38,404 bases of DNA from Propionibacteriaceae bacterium (GCA_031271975.1 JAISUR010000007.1:1-38404); one strand, 5' to 3'. Positions 27,092 to 38,168 are shown, numbered from the stretch's first letter. Program-made: numbers and translations. The notes: generated from the sequence alone by a model not told the origin.

Positions 27092-28342
27092 ATGGGCGGC
27101 TATTACGTCCCTGGCTACTATGTCGAAGACCATTCGGCCGCGGTGCCCCTGGATTGGGACGCCCCCGGCGAGACCATCGAGGTGTTTTGGCGGGAAGTTT
27201 GCGACCCCGCCAAACGCGGCGAGGACTTGCCGCTGCTGGTCTTCTTCCAAGGCGGGCCGGGCGGGAAGTCGCCCAGGCCCATGCCCGGCAGCGGCTGGCT
27301 CCCGGAAGCCATCAAGCACTACCGCGTGATCCTGCCCGACCAGCGCGGCACCGGCCGGTCCACCCCCGTCACGGGCGGGCCAGTCAGCGCCGACTACCTC
27401 TCGCATCTGCTGGCCGATTCCATCGTGCGCGATTTCGAACACATCAGGACGACCGCCTATGGCGGCAAGCCGTGGACGTCGTTCGGGCAAAGCTATGGCG
27501 GATTCCTGACGTTGGCATACCTGTCGGCTTTCCCGGGTGCGCTCAAAGCTTGCATCGTGGCCGGCGGGATTCCCGGGGTGCCGCCGGTGGCCGCCGACGT
27601 CTACCGGCACACCTATCCGCGCGCGAAGCAGAAGACGCGGCGTTTCTACGCCCGCTACCCGCAGGACGAGGCGCAGGCCGCGGCCGTCGCCGACGTGTTG
27701 GCCGCGGGCGGGGTGCGGCTGCCCAGCGGCGACGAACTCAGCGTGCGGCGTTTCCAGTCGGTCGGCATCGACCTGGGCATGAAACCCGGTGCCGAGCGGC
27801 TGCACTGGCTGCTGGACGAAGCGTTTGCGCGTCCCGGGGTGCTTTCACCCGCATTCCTCGAAGAGGTCTACACGCGCACCTCGTCGTTGGACAACCAGCT
27901 CTTCTGGACGCTGCAAGAGTTCATCTACGGCAACGAATCCAACGGGCCGATAGGCTGGGCGGCCGAGACGGAGTTGGCCAACCACCCCGAGTTCGGCCCC
28001 GACCAGCGCCCGCTGTTGTTCACCGGCGAGATGACCTACCGGTGGATGTTCGACGAGGTGGCCGCCTTGCGGCCCTATCGGGAAGCCGTGCACGAACTGA
28101 TGGCCAGGCTTGAGTGGCCCAAGGTGTACGACCTGGAGCGTTTGGCGGCCAACGCGGCGCCCGTCCAGTCGGTGATGTACTACGACGATCTCTACGTCGA
28201 CGTCGACATCCAGCAGGCGACGCTCGCCAAGGTGGGCAACGCCGAATACTGGGTCACCAATGAGTACGAACACGACGGCATCCAGAATCCGGAGGTCTTC
28301 GCCCGCCTTTACCGCCTGTTGGCCGAGCGCGGCGGCGCATAG
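27092..28342 (+). CDS. Alpha/beta hydrolase, proline iminopeptidase-like (peptidase S33)
   Basis: It is a 416-residue alpha/beta hydrolase of the S33 prolyl aminopeptidase group, which releases N-terminal proline from peptides. Visible features are VFFQGGPGGKSPRP (oxyanion HGGPG-type motif), LPDQRGTGRSTP, the nucleophile elbow GQSYGG and, near the C-terminus, EYEHDGIQNP with the likely catalytic His. The N-terminal 45 residues and the lack of a signal suggest a cytoplasmic enzyme. AGGAGG precedes the ATG. It lies nine bases after the permease gene, so it belongs to the peptide import operon and would degrade imported peptides. The strict substrate is inferred from the family. Confidence 0.88.
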   Translation: MGGYYVPGYYVEDHSAAVPLDWDAPGETIEVFWREVCDPAKRGEDLPLLVFFQGGPGGKSPRPMPGSGWLPEAIKHYRVILPDQRGTGRSTPVTGGPVSADYLSHLLADSIVRDFEHIRTTAYGGKPWTSFGQSYGGFLTLAYLSAFPGALKACIVAGGIPGVPPVAADVYRHTYPRAKQKTRRFYARYPQDEAQAAAVADVLAAGGVRLPSGDELSVRRFQSVGIDLGMKPGAERLHWLLDEAFARPGVLSPAFLEEVYTRTSSLDNQLFWTLQEFIYGNESNGPIGWAAETELANHPEFGPDQRPLLFTGEMTYRWMFDEVAALRPYREAVHELMARLEWPKVYDLERLAANAAPVQSVMYYDDLYVDVDIQQATLAKVGNAEYWVTNEYEHDGIQNPEVFARLYRLLAERGGA

Positions 28343-28464
28343 TCCACGACGAGAACCAACTTCCGATTCAGAAGCCATAACCGCTTGCGGGGCGCTATGC
28401 TCTTTTCATTGGATGGCGCTCAGTGGTGCACCCACTGCCCATGGTGTTGACAGAGAGGAACATT

Positions 28465-28947
28465 GTGACTCAACCCGAGAATCCGCAGCAGCCTTACGGC
28501 GGTTATCAGCCCCCGGCCGGTGACTGGCAGAACCAAGGCGGCTATCAGCAGCAGCCGGTTGGTGGTTTTCAACAGCCCGCCGGTGGCTATCAGCAGCAGC
28601 CCGGATATCCCCCGGCTGGCCCCCCGAACGAGTATGCCCAGGCCCTCAAGGTCGATCCGGGCTTCATGAAGACGCTCTTCAGCCCGAATTTCTCGTACTT
28701 CGTGACCCCCAAGATCGTGTCCGCACTCTATGTGGTGCTGATGGTCGTCTTGGGCCTGTCGTGGCTGATCATGGTGATCGCGTCCTTCATCAACAACGCC
28801 GCGGTGGGCTTCGGGGCCCTGATCCTCGGCGCGGTATACGTCTTCTTGATGCTGATCTTGGTCCGCATCTCCCTGGAGTTCTACGTGGCCGCGATCCGCA
28901 CGGCGGAGAACACCACCAAACTGGTCGAGAAGGCCGAAGGCAACTGA
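28465..28947 (+). CDS. DUF4282 membrane protein with Gln/Gly/Pro-rich N-terminus
   Basis: The 160-residue product has an N-terminal disordered segment with repeats of the GGYQQQP/GGFQQP kind (about residues 1-55). A DUF4282 region follows: LFSPNFSYFVTPKIVSALYV, two hydrophobic helices (about 78-100 and 105-128), then RISLEFYVAAIRTAENT. Its function is unknown. The start is set at GTG 28465 with AGAGAGGAA upstream; an in-frame frame extends 14 codons earlier but does not carry conserved residues. A strong terminator follows, so it is likely a one-gene unit. Confidence 0.83.
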   Translation: MTQPENPQQPYGGYQPPAGDWQNQGGYQQQPVGGFQQPAGGYQQQPGYPPAGPPNEYAQALKVDPGFMKTLFSPNFSYFVTPKIVSALYVVLMVVLGLSWLIMVIASFINNAAVGFGALILGAVYVFLMLILVRISLEFYVAAIRTAENTTKLVEKAEGN

Positions 28948-28960
28948 TTTTCCACACAGT

Positions 28961-28996
28961 GCGCCGACCGCCCAGCGCGGTCGGCGCATTTGTTTT
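28961..28996 (+). terminator. Rho-independent terminator of the DUF4282 gene
   Basis: The arms GCGCCGACCG (28961-28970) and CGGTCGGCGC (28978-28987) are perfect and are followed by ATTTGTTTT. It lies 13 bases after the stop codon. Confidence 0.9.
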
Positions 28997-29030
28997 CGGC
29001 CACTGGGGCTGACGTCGCCCAACCTCCCAA

Positions 29031-29270
29031 CCGTCATCCCGGACTTGTTCCGGGGTCCCCGCAAAGTATCGAAGAACTTTGTGGGGTGGTGTTCCGGGGT
29101 CCCCGCAAAGTATCGAAGAACTTTGTGGGGTGGTGTTCCGGGATCTCGGACGTAGTCCGTGTGGCCCGTCAGGGGGCACCCTTTCAGGGTGCATGGGACT
29201 GTGTCCCAGGATGCCGGAACAAGCCCGGCATGACGGGAAGGGGTTGCCGGAACAAGTCCGGCATGACGGG
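29031..29270. repeat. Modular intergenic palindromic repeat, copy 2 (longest)
   Basis: This fills the gap of 339 bases between the DUF4282 gene and the next ATPase gene. The order is head (GTCATCCCGGACTTGTTCC), two 44-bp units, block GATCTCGGACGTAGTCCG, hairpin GCACCCT-TTC-AGGGTGC, hairpin TGGGAC-TGT-GTCCCA, and two copies of the reversed head (CCGGAACAAG then CCGGCATGAC). The whole could fold as a long, branched hairpin. No gene is visible in it. Confidence 0.85.
29047..29134. repeat. Tandem 44-bp units, locus 29 kb
   Basis: Two identical 44-base units (29047-29090 and 29091-29134) each contain CAAAGT and ACTTTG, eight bases apart. CCCCG on one side and TGGGG on the other extend the stem to 11 pairs with one G-T. 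The same unit with GAG in place of CCG occurs twice at 34912-34999. Confidence 0.9.
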
Positions 29271-29286
29271 GCCGTGGTCGGCTGAG

Positions 29287-29847
29287 TCAGCCCAAGCGCA
29301 GCCGGGTGCCGTGGAAGAAGGCCAGGTCGTCGTCGTTGTGGGTCACCAGCGCCATGTCGCGCGCGCCGAGGCGGTCGCGCACATAGGTTCGCACGGCTGA
29401 CAGCGACTCGGCGTCTATTCCGGTGAACGGCTCGTCGAGGCACACCAGCTCGCTGTTGGGCAGCAGCGCCCGCACCAGGCACACGCGGCGGCGTTGGCCG
29501 CCGGAAAGCTCGCGCACTGGGCGCCGCCAAGCTTCCTCGGCCAAGCCCACGGCCTCGAACTCGGCCGCGATCGGCCCGTTGGCCACCTTGCCCGGGTACG
29601 CGATGCGCACATTTCCGAACGCTGTCAGGTGTTGGATGAGGCGGTCGTCTTGGAATACCGCCGACTTGCGCGCCGGGGCCGAGACTGTGCCGCCGGAGGG
29701 CTCCAGCAGGCCCAAGATCAGTTTCAGCAGTGTCGTCTTGCCGGAGCCGTTCGGGCCGGTGATCGTCAGCACGGACGCCTGCGCTGCCACGTCACGCAGC
29801 ACTGGGGCGTCCCCATAGCCAAAGCTGACCTCCGACAGTGCGATCAT
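29287..29847 (-). CDS. Compact ABC transporter ATPase (NitT/TauT-type)
   Basis: It is a 186-residue ATPase, last gene of a three-gene importer. It is short for the group (usually about 240-260) but has all needed parts: Walker A GPNGSGKTT, Q-loop SAVFQDDRLI, signature LSGGQRRRVCLVRALL, Walker B LVCLDEPFTG and switch His in LVTHNDDDL. Only the usual C-terminal tail and some loops are missing. The start is ATG 29847, overlapping the permease stop as ATGA. An open frame continues upstream in the permease region but is antisense to sense and not used. The stop is directly after the repeat array. Confidence 0.88.
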   Translation of the reverse strand: MIALSEVSFGYGDAPVLRDVAAQASVLTITGPNGSGKTTLLKLILGLLEPSGGTVSAPARKSAVFQDDRLIQHLTAFGNVRIAYPGKVANGPIAAEFEAVGLAEEAWRRPVRELSGGQRRRVCLVRALLPNSELVCLDEPFTGIDAESLSAVRTYVRDRLGARDMALVTHNDDDLAFFHGTRLRLG

Positions 29848-30620
29848 TTGGCATACCCCCTTGTCAAGGAGGACTCGAAGGCGGACAGGGCGCCGAGGGC
29901 CAGCTTCTCGAACGCAAATGAGCAGGCCACGATCACGGCAGTCCAGCAGAACAGGTCGCCGGTGGCCAAGTAGAGCTTCGCCTGGTAGAGCCGCTCGCCG
30001 ATGGAGCCGTCCGGCAAGCCGATCACCTCGGCGGAGACACCCGCCTTCCAAGCCAGGCCCAATCCAACGCGGCAGGCGGCGGTGAAATAGGGGAGCACGC
30101 CCGGCAACGTGATGCCCCACCAACGCCGGGAGCGGGAGAAGCCGAAGACTTGCGCCAACTCCGCCAGGGCTGCGTCGCGCCGCCCGATGCCCTCCTCCAC
30201 GTTTGCGAAGATGATCGGCAACACCATCAGCGCGGAGATCGTCACCGAAAGCCAACTCGAATCCGCCCAAATCAACACCAAGATGATGAACGACACCACT
30301 GGCACGGAGCGGATAGCCCGGATCGGCGGCGACAACAGGGCCTGCGCCCAGCGGTTCAGCGAAGCCGCCCAAGCCAGGACCGTGCCCAAGCAGGCAGCGA
30401 TCAGGAAACCGGACGCGATACGGGCCACCGAGTAGCCGACACTCGCCCAGAAGCCCCACGTCGGCGCCAAAGCGGCAAACGCCGCGACCACGTCCACCGG
30501 CGAGGCCAGCAACACCGTGTTGCCGAGCAGCAGCGCGGCGACTTGCCACACGGCGAGCCAGAAGGCAGCGGCGACCAGGCCCCGCACCCAGGGCTTGTCA
30601 AGCGCCGTAGTAGAAGTCAT
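29844..30620 (-). CDS. NitT/TauT-type ABC transporter permease
   Basis: It is an inner-membrane permease of about 258 residues and six helices of the SsuC/TauC type. Seen features are WLAVWQVAALLLG near the N-terminus, RAIRSVPVVSFIILVLIWAD, and the EAA loop ELAQVFGFSRSRRWWGITLPG. Substrates of this group include nitrate, sulfonates, thiamine precursors and others, so the solute is open. ATG 30620 is chosen; a GTG one codon earlier is possible. It overlaps the end of the binding-protein gene by 23 bases and the ATPase start by ATGA. Confidence 0.88.
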   Translation of the reverse strand: MTSTTALDKPWVRGLVAAAFWLAVWQVAALLLGNTVLLASPVDVVAAFAALAPTWGFWASVGYSVARIASGFLIAACLGTVLAWAASLNRWAQALLSPPIRAIRSVPVVSFIILVLIWADSSWLSVTISALMVLPIIFANVEEGIGRRDAALAELAQVFGFSRSRRWWGITLPGVLPYFTAACRVGLGLAWKAGVSAEVIGLPDGSIGERLYQAKLYLATGDLFCWTAVIVACSFAFEKLALGALSAFESSLTRGYAK

Positions 30621-31536
30621 CACCTGGCAGACTACCGCCCACCGACTCCGGATTCGCCTCGTGCAGCACTTTCAAATAGGCGCTGACCGCCGCCTTCGCG
30701 TCTTTGCCTGCCAGGAATGACAAATGGCAACGTGGAATGGCGGCCTCAGCCACCTCGACGCTGGGCACGATCTCCAGCCCGGATATGATCGGCGCCACGT
30801 CGGCCGGATTGGCGTTCGTATATTCGATGGAAGTCTGGTAGTCCTTCAAGAAAGCGTCCAAGACCACCGAATCCAAGTCATCGGCGGCCACCAACACCCC
30901 GGTGACAAGGGCATCTTCGGAAATCTTGCCCCATTCCAGCGTCAGATCAAGCGCGACGGAAACGTCCTTGTCCTTGGCCAGCAGCGTCGTCACATACGGT
31001 TCCGGCAGCACGGCGACAGCCGACTTTTCCGCCGCCACGCGCGCGGCCACCTCGGAGGCTTCGGAAAGATACTCCACCTTCACTTTGCCCTTAAGGCCGT
31101 TCTTGGCCAGCAGATGTTCGACGACGTATTGCGGTGTGGTGCCTTTGCCCGTGGAGTAGACCGTCTTGCCCTCCAACGCGGCCAGCGAATCCACAAACTC
31201 GCCCTTGGCCACGACGTAAAGCACGCCCAAGGTGTTCACCGCCGCCACTTTGATCTTGGCGCCTTTGGCGTGCAGCACAGCGGCGAGGTTCGCCGGGATT
31301 GCCGCCAACTTCACCTCGCCTTTGACGATGCCGGGGGTGATCTCGTCCGCGGCCCCGTGCAGCGACAAACTGTAGCTGTCGTCCTGCGAGATCATCCACG
31401 CCAAGCCCATCGTCGTAGGGCCTTTCAACGCGGCGACTTGTAGTGGCGCGGCAGTCCGCGTCGGCGTCGGCGCGGGCGCAGCCGCACATCCGGCCAACAG
31501 CAACGCCGCGAACACGGCGAGCACTCTGGTTTTCAT
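30598..31536 (-). CDS. NitT/TauT-type ABC transporter substrate-binding lipoprotein (NMT1-like)
   Basis: It is a lipid-anchored solute-binding protein, 312 residues, with signal MKTRVLAVFAALLLAGC (lipobox Cys 17) and an NMT1/SsuA-like domain. Segments such as GPTTMGLAWMI, GAADEITPGIVKGEVKLAAIP and YSTGKGTTPQYVVEHLL fit this family. AGAGGGGA precedes the ATG. It is 70 bases downstream of the hydrogenase gene on the same strand, so all four genes may be one transcription unit. The solute is unknown, and a link to hydrogenase function is only suggested by position. Confidence 0.88.
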   Translation of the reverse strand: MKTRVLAVFAALLLAGCAAAPAPTPTRTAAPLQVAALKGPTTMGLAWMISQDDSYSLSLHGAADEITPGIVKGEVKLAAIPANLAAVLHAKGAKIKVAAVNTLGVLYVVAKGEFVDSLAALEGKTVYSTGKGTTPQYVVEHLLAKNGLKGKVKVEYLSEASEVAARVAAEKSAVAVLPEPYVTTLLAKDKDVSVALDLTLEWGKISEDALVTGVLVAADDLDSVVLDAFLKDYQTSIEYTNANPADVAPIISGLEIVPSVEVAEAAIPRCHLSFLAGKDAKAAVSAYLKVLHEANPESVGGSLPGDDFYYGA

Positions 31537-31605
31537 CGTTCCCCTCTGTTCTCCCAGACGCGATCCGGGATATCCCACGTAGCGGCGCCGCCGGGCGCCC
31601 ATCCA

Positions 31606-34600
31606 TCACACTCCCGCGCGGCTCCGATAGGGAGCGTAGTGGGTGTGCAGCAGCGTGTGTGCCAAACCCGAACCAGGTTCCCCGTAGAAATCGTCGTAGA
31701 GGCGCAAAATGTCCGGGTTGTCCTGCGACTTGCGGTAAGTCGAAGTCTTGTCGATGCTGACCAGCACCTTCTGCCGGTCGGGCAGTTCGCCCATCGACTT
31801 GGGCGCCGGATTGCCCGCTCCCGAGATGCAGCCGCCGGGACAGGCCATGATCTCGACCAGGTCGTAGCCGATGTCTTCGCCGGCCACCACGCGCTCCACG
31901 AACGGCACGGCGTTGGACAGGCCCGATATGACAGCCACGCGCACCGTCTTGCCGCCGGCAGTCACCTCAGCGTGCTTGAAGCCCTGGAAGCCGCGCACCT
32001 CGGTGAACTCCAAGTGGTCCACGAGCGGCGTGCCGGTCAACTTCTCCACGGCCATGCGCAGCGCCGCCTCGGCCACGCCGCCGGACGCCCCGAACAGCAC
32101 GCCCGCGCCGGTGACCCGCGAATACGGCTCGTCGAAGGTGGAATGCTGGACCTTCGCCGGGTCGATGCGCACCATGTCGACCATCTCCACGAATTCGCTC
32201 GTGGTCAGCACGGCGTCGACGTCGCGCAACCCATTGGGCGCGAACTCGGGCCGCGCCGCCTCATACTTCTTCGCCAGGCAGGGCACGATCGAGACGACGT
32301 ACAAGTCGTCCAGCGAAACCCCATACTTCTCCGCGAAGTGCGTCTTCACCGTCGCGCCCATCATCTGCTGCGGCGACTTGCAGCTCGACAGATGCGGGAT
32401 CAGGTCCGGGAACCGCTTCTCCAGCATGTTGATCCAGCCCGGGCAGCAAGAGGTGAACTGCGGCATCACGCCGCCGCGCTGGACGCGGTGCAGGAACTCA
32501 GTCGTCTCCTCCATGATCGTCAGATCAGCCGCGAAGGAGAAGTCGAACACCCGGTCGAAGCCGACCGCCCGCATCAGCCCGGCGATGAAGCCCGACGCCT
32601 CGGAGAACGGCACCTCGTACTTGGCCGACAAGACGCTGCGGGGGCTGGGCGCGATAAAGCCGACGACCAGCTTCGACGGGTCGTTGATCGCGTCAAAAAC
32701 GGTTGGGCGCTCCCGCACGTAGTCCAGCGCGCCGCACGGGCAAGCCGTCACGCACTGCCCGCAAGACACGCAGTCGGTGTCGATCAGCGGGCGCCCGTCC
32801 GAAGTGCCCACCGACAGCTGGCCGTTGTGGAACTGGAACGCCAGCACGCCCGGGCCTTCGATCTCGGCGCACGCCGCGATGCAGCGCCCACACGAAATGC
32901 ACTTGTTGTGGTCGCGCACGATGAACGGGTGGTCCCGCACTATCGGCGTGTACGGGCGCACGTGGATGGGCTCGGAATACTCGATGTGCTGGTCGGTGGC
33001 CTCTTGGCGCAGATTGCACACGAAACGCGCCTTGCAGCCGCACTTGAGGCAGCGGTTGGCTTCGGCGCGGGCCGCTTTGGCTTTGTAGGTGAAGTCCACC
33101 TCGTCGAAACTCTTGATCCGCTTGGCCACCTTCGCTTCCGGCAACGGGTGACGGGCGGCTTTGGGGATGGACGCGTACTCCTGGCGGGGCTGTTCTTCGA
33201 GCGAGCCGCGCGAGCAGTTGTACGCCTCCGGTGCGGGCCGCACGTATCCCTTGGAAACGAACTGGTGGATCGCGGCCGCCGCGGCGCGTCCGGCCGCCAC
33301 CGCCTCGATCACCGTCGCCGGCCCGGTGACGCAGTCGCCGCCGGCGAAGATCTTGGCCTCGGAAGTCTCCAACGTGCCGCCCGTCACATCGATGTTGCCG
33401 TACGCGTCGAGGCGCACCGGCAGGTCGTTGTACAGGAATTGGGTGTTCGTCGATTGGCCGATCGCCCCGATGACAGCGGTGGCGTCAATGGTGAAATCAC
33501 TGTCCGGTATCGGCACTGGACGGCGGCGTCCGGAGCGGTCCGGCTCGCCCAGTTCCATCTTGATGCAATGCACCTTGAGGCCGTTGTCGGTTTGCTCGAT
33601 GGAACTGGGAGCCGTCAGGAAGACCATTTCCACGCCTTCGTCGATAGCGTCGGATACTTCCTTCGGCTCGGCAGGCATTTCGTCGCGCGTGCGCCGGTAC
33701 AGCAGGCTCACCTTTGCGCCCTTGCGGATCGCCGTGCGCGCGCAGTCGATGGCGGTGTTGCCGCCGCCGACCACCAACACCCGGTCGCCGATGGAGGAAT
33801 CGTCGCCCTTCGCAACGCGCTCCAAGTAGTTGATGCCCAGCCAAACGCCGCGGATATTCTCGCCCTCGACCTGCATCGGCGTGGCCCGCCACGACCCGAT
33901 GGCCAGATACACGGCGTCAAAGTCGCGCTGCAGGTCTTCCAGGCGCAAGTGCGTGCCCAGCGTCATCCCGCACTGGATCTTGACGCCCATCTTCCGGATC
34001 GTGTCGATCTCCGCGTCCAGCGTCTTCTTGGGCAGCCGGTATTCCGGGATGCCGTAGCGCATCATGCCGCCGGGCTGGGGCTGGCGTTCGAAGACGGTGA
34101 CCGAATGCCCGTCCCGCGCCGCGTAGTAGGCCGCGGACAAGCCCGAGGGCCCTGCCCCGACGATGGCGATCTGTTTCCCGGTCGGTTTGGCCAGCTCCGG
34201 GGTCCACGGATGCTCCGAGAACAAATCCGCGTCGGCCGCGAAGCGTTTTACGTTGTTGATGGCGACGGCTTCGTCGACGAGGTTGCGCCGGCAGGCCGCC
34301 TCGCAGGTGTGCGGGCACACGCGGCCGCACACGCTCGGGAACGGGTTGCGGTCTTTGATGACCTGGACAGCCGCAGAGATGTTGCCGTCTGCGACCAACG
34401 CCAGGTAGCGCTGGATGTCGATCTTCGCCGGGCAGGTCTGCTGGCACGGCGGCAAGCAGTCGGCGTTGTGGTCCGTGAGCAGCTGTTCCAGGCGCACCTT
34501 GCGGAATGCGTCGATGGTGGGGGAGTGGGTGGCGATGACCATGCCCTCTGTCACCGGCGTGATGCAGGACTTGACTTCGCGGCGTTCCTCGCCGACTTGC

Positions 34601-34764
34601 ACCATGCACAGGCCGCAGTTGCCGTTGGAACGCTCCAGCCGCACGTCATTGCACAGCGAAGGAATGTGTATCCCTTCCTGCAGCAGCGCTTGCAGAATCG
34701 TCAGCCCCGCATTGACTTCGATGGCATGCCCATCCACGGTCACGCTCACTCGCGTATCGCCCAC
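31606..34764 (-). CDS. hydA: [FeFe]-hydrogenase fused to NuoG-like and GltD-like domains
   Basis: It is one 1052-residue chain that would couple H2 production or oxidation to NAD(P)H. The domains in order are: 2Fe-2S ferredoxin (Cys 38, 50, 53, 67); GltD-type cysteine region (103, 107, 111 and 146, 150, 154, 158); FAD site [13 protein letters not shown] near 201; nucleotide site [15 protein letters not shown] near 331 with [10 protein letters not shown], which suggests NADPH; a cysteine group RCLKCGC (572-583); two 4Fe-4S motifs (622-632, 665-675); and the H domain. The H-cluster motifs are complete: TSCCPGW (771-777), VPCLAKKYE (827-835; usual Met is Val) and MACPGGC (973-979). This fits the glutamate-synthase-linked subgroup (A2). 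Maturation genes are not in the window. GTG 34764 has GAGGGAG upstream. Confidence 0.93.
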   Translation of the reverse strand: MGDTRVSVTVDGHAIEVNAGLTILQALLQEGIHIPSLCNDVRLERSNGNCGLCMVQVGEERREVKSCITPVTEGMVIATHSPTIDAFRKVRLEQLLTDHNADCLPPCQQTCPAKIDIQRYLALVADGNISAAVQVIKDRNPFPSVCGRVCPHTCEAACRRNLVDEAVAINNVKRFAADADLFSEHPWTPELAKPTGKQIAIVGAGPSGLSAAYYAARDGHSVTVFERQPQPGGMMRYGIPEYRLPKKTLDAEIDTIRKMGVKIQCGMTLGTHLRLEDLQRDFDAVYLAIGSWRATPMQVEGENIRGVWLGINYLERVAKGDDSSIGDRVLVVGGGNTAIDCARTAIRKGAKVSLLYRRTRDEMPAEPKEVSDAIDEGVEMVFLTAPSSIEQTDNGLKVHCIKMELGEPDRSGRRRPVPIPDSDFTIDATAVIGAIGQSTNTQFLYNDLPVRLDAYGNIDVTGGTLETSEAKIFAGGDCVTGPATVIEAVAAGRAAAAAIHQFVSKGYVRPAPEAYNCSRGSLEEQPRQEYASIPKAARHPLPEAKVAKRIKSFDEVDFTYKAKAARAEANRCLKCGCKARFVCNLRQEATDQHIEYSEPIHVRPYTPIVRDHPFIVRDHNKCISCGRCIAACAEIEGPGVLAFQFHNGQLSVGTSDGRPLIDTDCVSCGQCVTACPCGALDYVRERPTVFDAINDPSKLVVGFIAPSPRSVLSAKYEVPFSEASGFIAGLMRAVGFDRVFDFSFAADLTIMEETTEFLHRVQRGGVMPQFTSCCPGWINMLEKRFPDLIPHLSSCKSPQQMMGATVKTHFAEKYGVSLDDLYVVSIVPCLAKKYEAARPEFAPNGLRDVDAVLTTSEFVEMVDMVRIDPAKVQHSTFDEPYSRVTGAGVLFGASGGVAEAALRMAVEKLTGTPLVDHLEFTEVRGFQGFKHAEVTAGGKTVRVAVISGLSNAVPFVERVVAGEDIGYDLVEIMACPGGCISGAGNPAPKSMGELPDRQKVLVSIDKTSTYRKSQDNPDILRLYDDFYGEPGSGLAHTLLHTHYAPYRSRAGV

Positions 34765-34792
34765 TGTTCACTCCCTCAGACGACGTTGTCTA

Positions 34793-34806
34793 TATGTTAG
34801 GACATA
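34793..34806. promoter_or_regulatory. Candidate operator upstream of the hydrogenase gene
   Basis: TATGT (34793-34797) and ACATA (34802-34806) are perfect arms four bases apart, about 29 bases before the hydrogenase start. The 5-4-5 geometry resembles sites of CRP/FNR-type regulators, but the sequence is not an FNR or Rex consensus. The regulator is unknown. Confidence 0.4.
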
Positions 34807-34897
34807 CTCTAGCCCAATCGCGCTATATCGTCACCCGGAATCCGCCGTTTGGCTACCCGTGTCTCATATATTGTGCGCGCCACCCGAAATCCGCCTG

Positions 34898-35030
34898 GTC
34901 ATCCCGGACTCGTTCCGGGGTCCGAGCAAAGTATCGAAGAACTTTGTGGGGTGGTGTTCCGGGGTCCGAGCAAAGTATCGAAGAACTTTGTGGGGTGGTG
35001 TTCCGGGATCTCGGACGCAGTCCGTGTGCC
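34898..35030. repeat. Modular intergenic palindromic repeat, copy 3
   Basis: It lies in the 415-base gap between the divergent hydrogenase and rpsL genes. The order is head (GTCATCCCGGACTCGTTCC), two 44-bp units, and block GATCTCGGACGCAGTCCG. The reversed head of copies 1 and 2 is absent. Besides this element the gap holds a candidate operator (34793-34806) and a candidate rpsL promoter (35060-35088). Confidence 0.85.
34912..34999. repeat. Tandem 44-bp units, locus 35 kb
   Basis: Two identical 44-base units (34912-34955 and 34956-34999) match the 29-kb units except for GAG instead of CCG before CAAAGT. The change breaks part of the outer stem, leaving the CAAAGT/ACTTTG core. Both copies here share the change. 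Confidence 0.9.
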
Positions 35031-35059
35031 CGCAAGGGCACGCCTGCGGCGCGCCCGTT

Positions 35060-35088
35060 TTGCCGCTCGCGCCTCAAGCGAGTACTCT
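35060..35088 (+). promoter_or_regulatory. Candidate str-operon promoter
   Basis: TTGCCG (35060-35065), a 17-base gap and TACTCT (35083-35088) form a plausible sigma-70-type promoter, 92 bases before the rpsL start codon. The -35 element is good, the -10 element fair. Confidence 0.45.
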
Positions 35089-35179
35089 TGTTTGTCGGTC
35101 TGTTTTCCACGGGCCTAACAAGCAACCGCGCTCCATGAGCGCACCTGACACTAATAGCCACGAAAGGGATAGTTCGCCG

Positions 35180-35551
35180 GTGCCCACTATTCAGCAGTTG
35201 GTCCGCAAGGGCCGCACTGACAAGGTCAGCAAGTCCAAGACGCCCGCGCTCAAGGGTTCTCCGCAGCGCCGCGGCGTTTGCACCCGCGTCTACACGACGA
35301 CGCCGAAGAAGCCGAACTCGGCGCTGCGGAAGGTGGCCCGTGTCCGCCTGTCCTCGCAGGTCGAGGTCACGGCGTACATCCCCGGTGTGGGCCACAACCT
35401 GCAGGAGCACTCGATGGTGCTGGTGCGCGGCGGCCGTGTCAAGGATCTGCCGGGCGTGCGCTACAAGATCATCCGCGGTTCGCTCGACACCCAAGGTGTG
35501 AAGAACCGCAAGCAGGCGCGCAGCCGCTACGGTGCGAAGAAGGAGAAGTAA
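35180..35551 (+). CDS. rpsL: 30S ribosomal protein S12
   Basis: It is a small-subunit protein of the decoding centre, 123 residues. [15 protein letters not shown] begins it at GTG 35180, and the [18 protein letters not shown] segment holds the two lysines at the streptomycin-sensitive wild-type positions. [14 protein letters not shown] carries the Asp that is often methylthiolated. GAAAGGGAT lies upstream. The stop overlaps the rpsG start by one base (TAATG). It is the first gene of the str operon. Confidence 0.98.
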   Translation: MPTIQQLVRKGRTDKVSKSKTPALKGSPQRRGVCTRVYTTTPKKPNSALRKVARVRLSSQVEVTAYIPGVGHNLQEHSMVLVRGGRVKDLPGVRYKIIRGSLDTQGVKNRKQARSRYGAKKEK

Positions 35552-36021
35552 TGCCGCGCAAGGGTCCTGCTCCGAAGCGTCCAGTCGTCGTCGATCCGGT
35601 ATACGGGTCGCCGCTGGTTTCCCAATTGGTTTCCAAGATCCTGCTCGATGGTAAGAAGACCATCGCGCAGTCCATCGTCTACGGCGCCCTTGAGGGCACC
35701 CGGACGAAGACGGGGGTCGATCCCATCCAGACCCTGAAGAAGGCTCTGGACAACGTCCGTCCCGCGGTCGAGGTCAAGTCCCGCCGCGTGGGTGGCGCCA
35801 CCTACCAGGTTCCGGTTGACGTGAAGCCCGCGCGGGCGAACACGCTGGCCATGCGTTGGTTGGTTATGTTTTCTAGGCAGCGTCGCGAGAAGACCATGAC
35901 CGAAAGGTTGATGAACGAGCTGTTGGACGCCTCGAATGGCCTGGGTGCTTCCGTCAAGCGACGTGAAGACACCCACAAGATGGCCGAGGCGAACCGCGCA
36001 TTCGCTCACTACAGATGGTGA
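35551..36021 (+). CDS. rpsG: 30S ribosomal protein S7
   Basis: It is a 156-residue primary 16S rRNA-binding protein of the 30S head. [51 protein letters not shown] and [11 protein letters not shown] are typical and the length is standard. Its ATG overlaps the rpsL stop by one base, so translation is coupled, and fusA follows seven bases after its stop. Confidence 0.98.
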   Translation: MPRKGPAPKRPVVVDPVYGSPLVSQLVSKILLDGKKTIAQSIVYGALEGTRTKTGVDPIQTLKKALDNVRPAVEVKSRRVGGATYQVPVDVKPARANTLAMRWLVMFSRQRREKTMTERLMNELLDASNGLGASVKRREDTHKMAEANRAFAHYRW

Positions 36022-36028
36022 GGTGCCT

Positions 36029-38140
<2,112 letters not shown>

Positions 38141-38152
38141 TCACGCCGAGAC

Positions 38153-38168
38153 AACACTCCGGGGTGTT
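38153..38168 (+). terminator. Small hairpin after fusA
   Basis: AACACT (38153-38158) pairs with GGTGTT (38163-38168) around CCGG. It is followed by a poor T-run, so it is at most a weak terminator. Confidence 0.35.

Noticed and set aside
29047-29134. A CRISPR array
   Set aside because: The 44-bp units are in direct tandem with no spacers, there are only two per site, and no cas genes are near.
31639-34800. A plus-strand open frame of 1053 codons opposite the hydrogenase gene
   Set aside because: It mirrors the hydrogenase codons, has a composition rich in Arg, His, Val and Ala and no known domain. Long antisense frames are expected in GC-rich genes with biased third positions.
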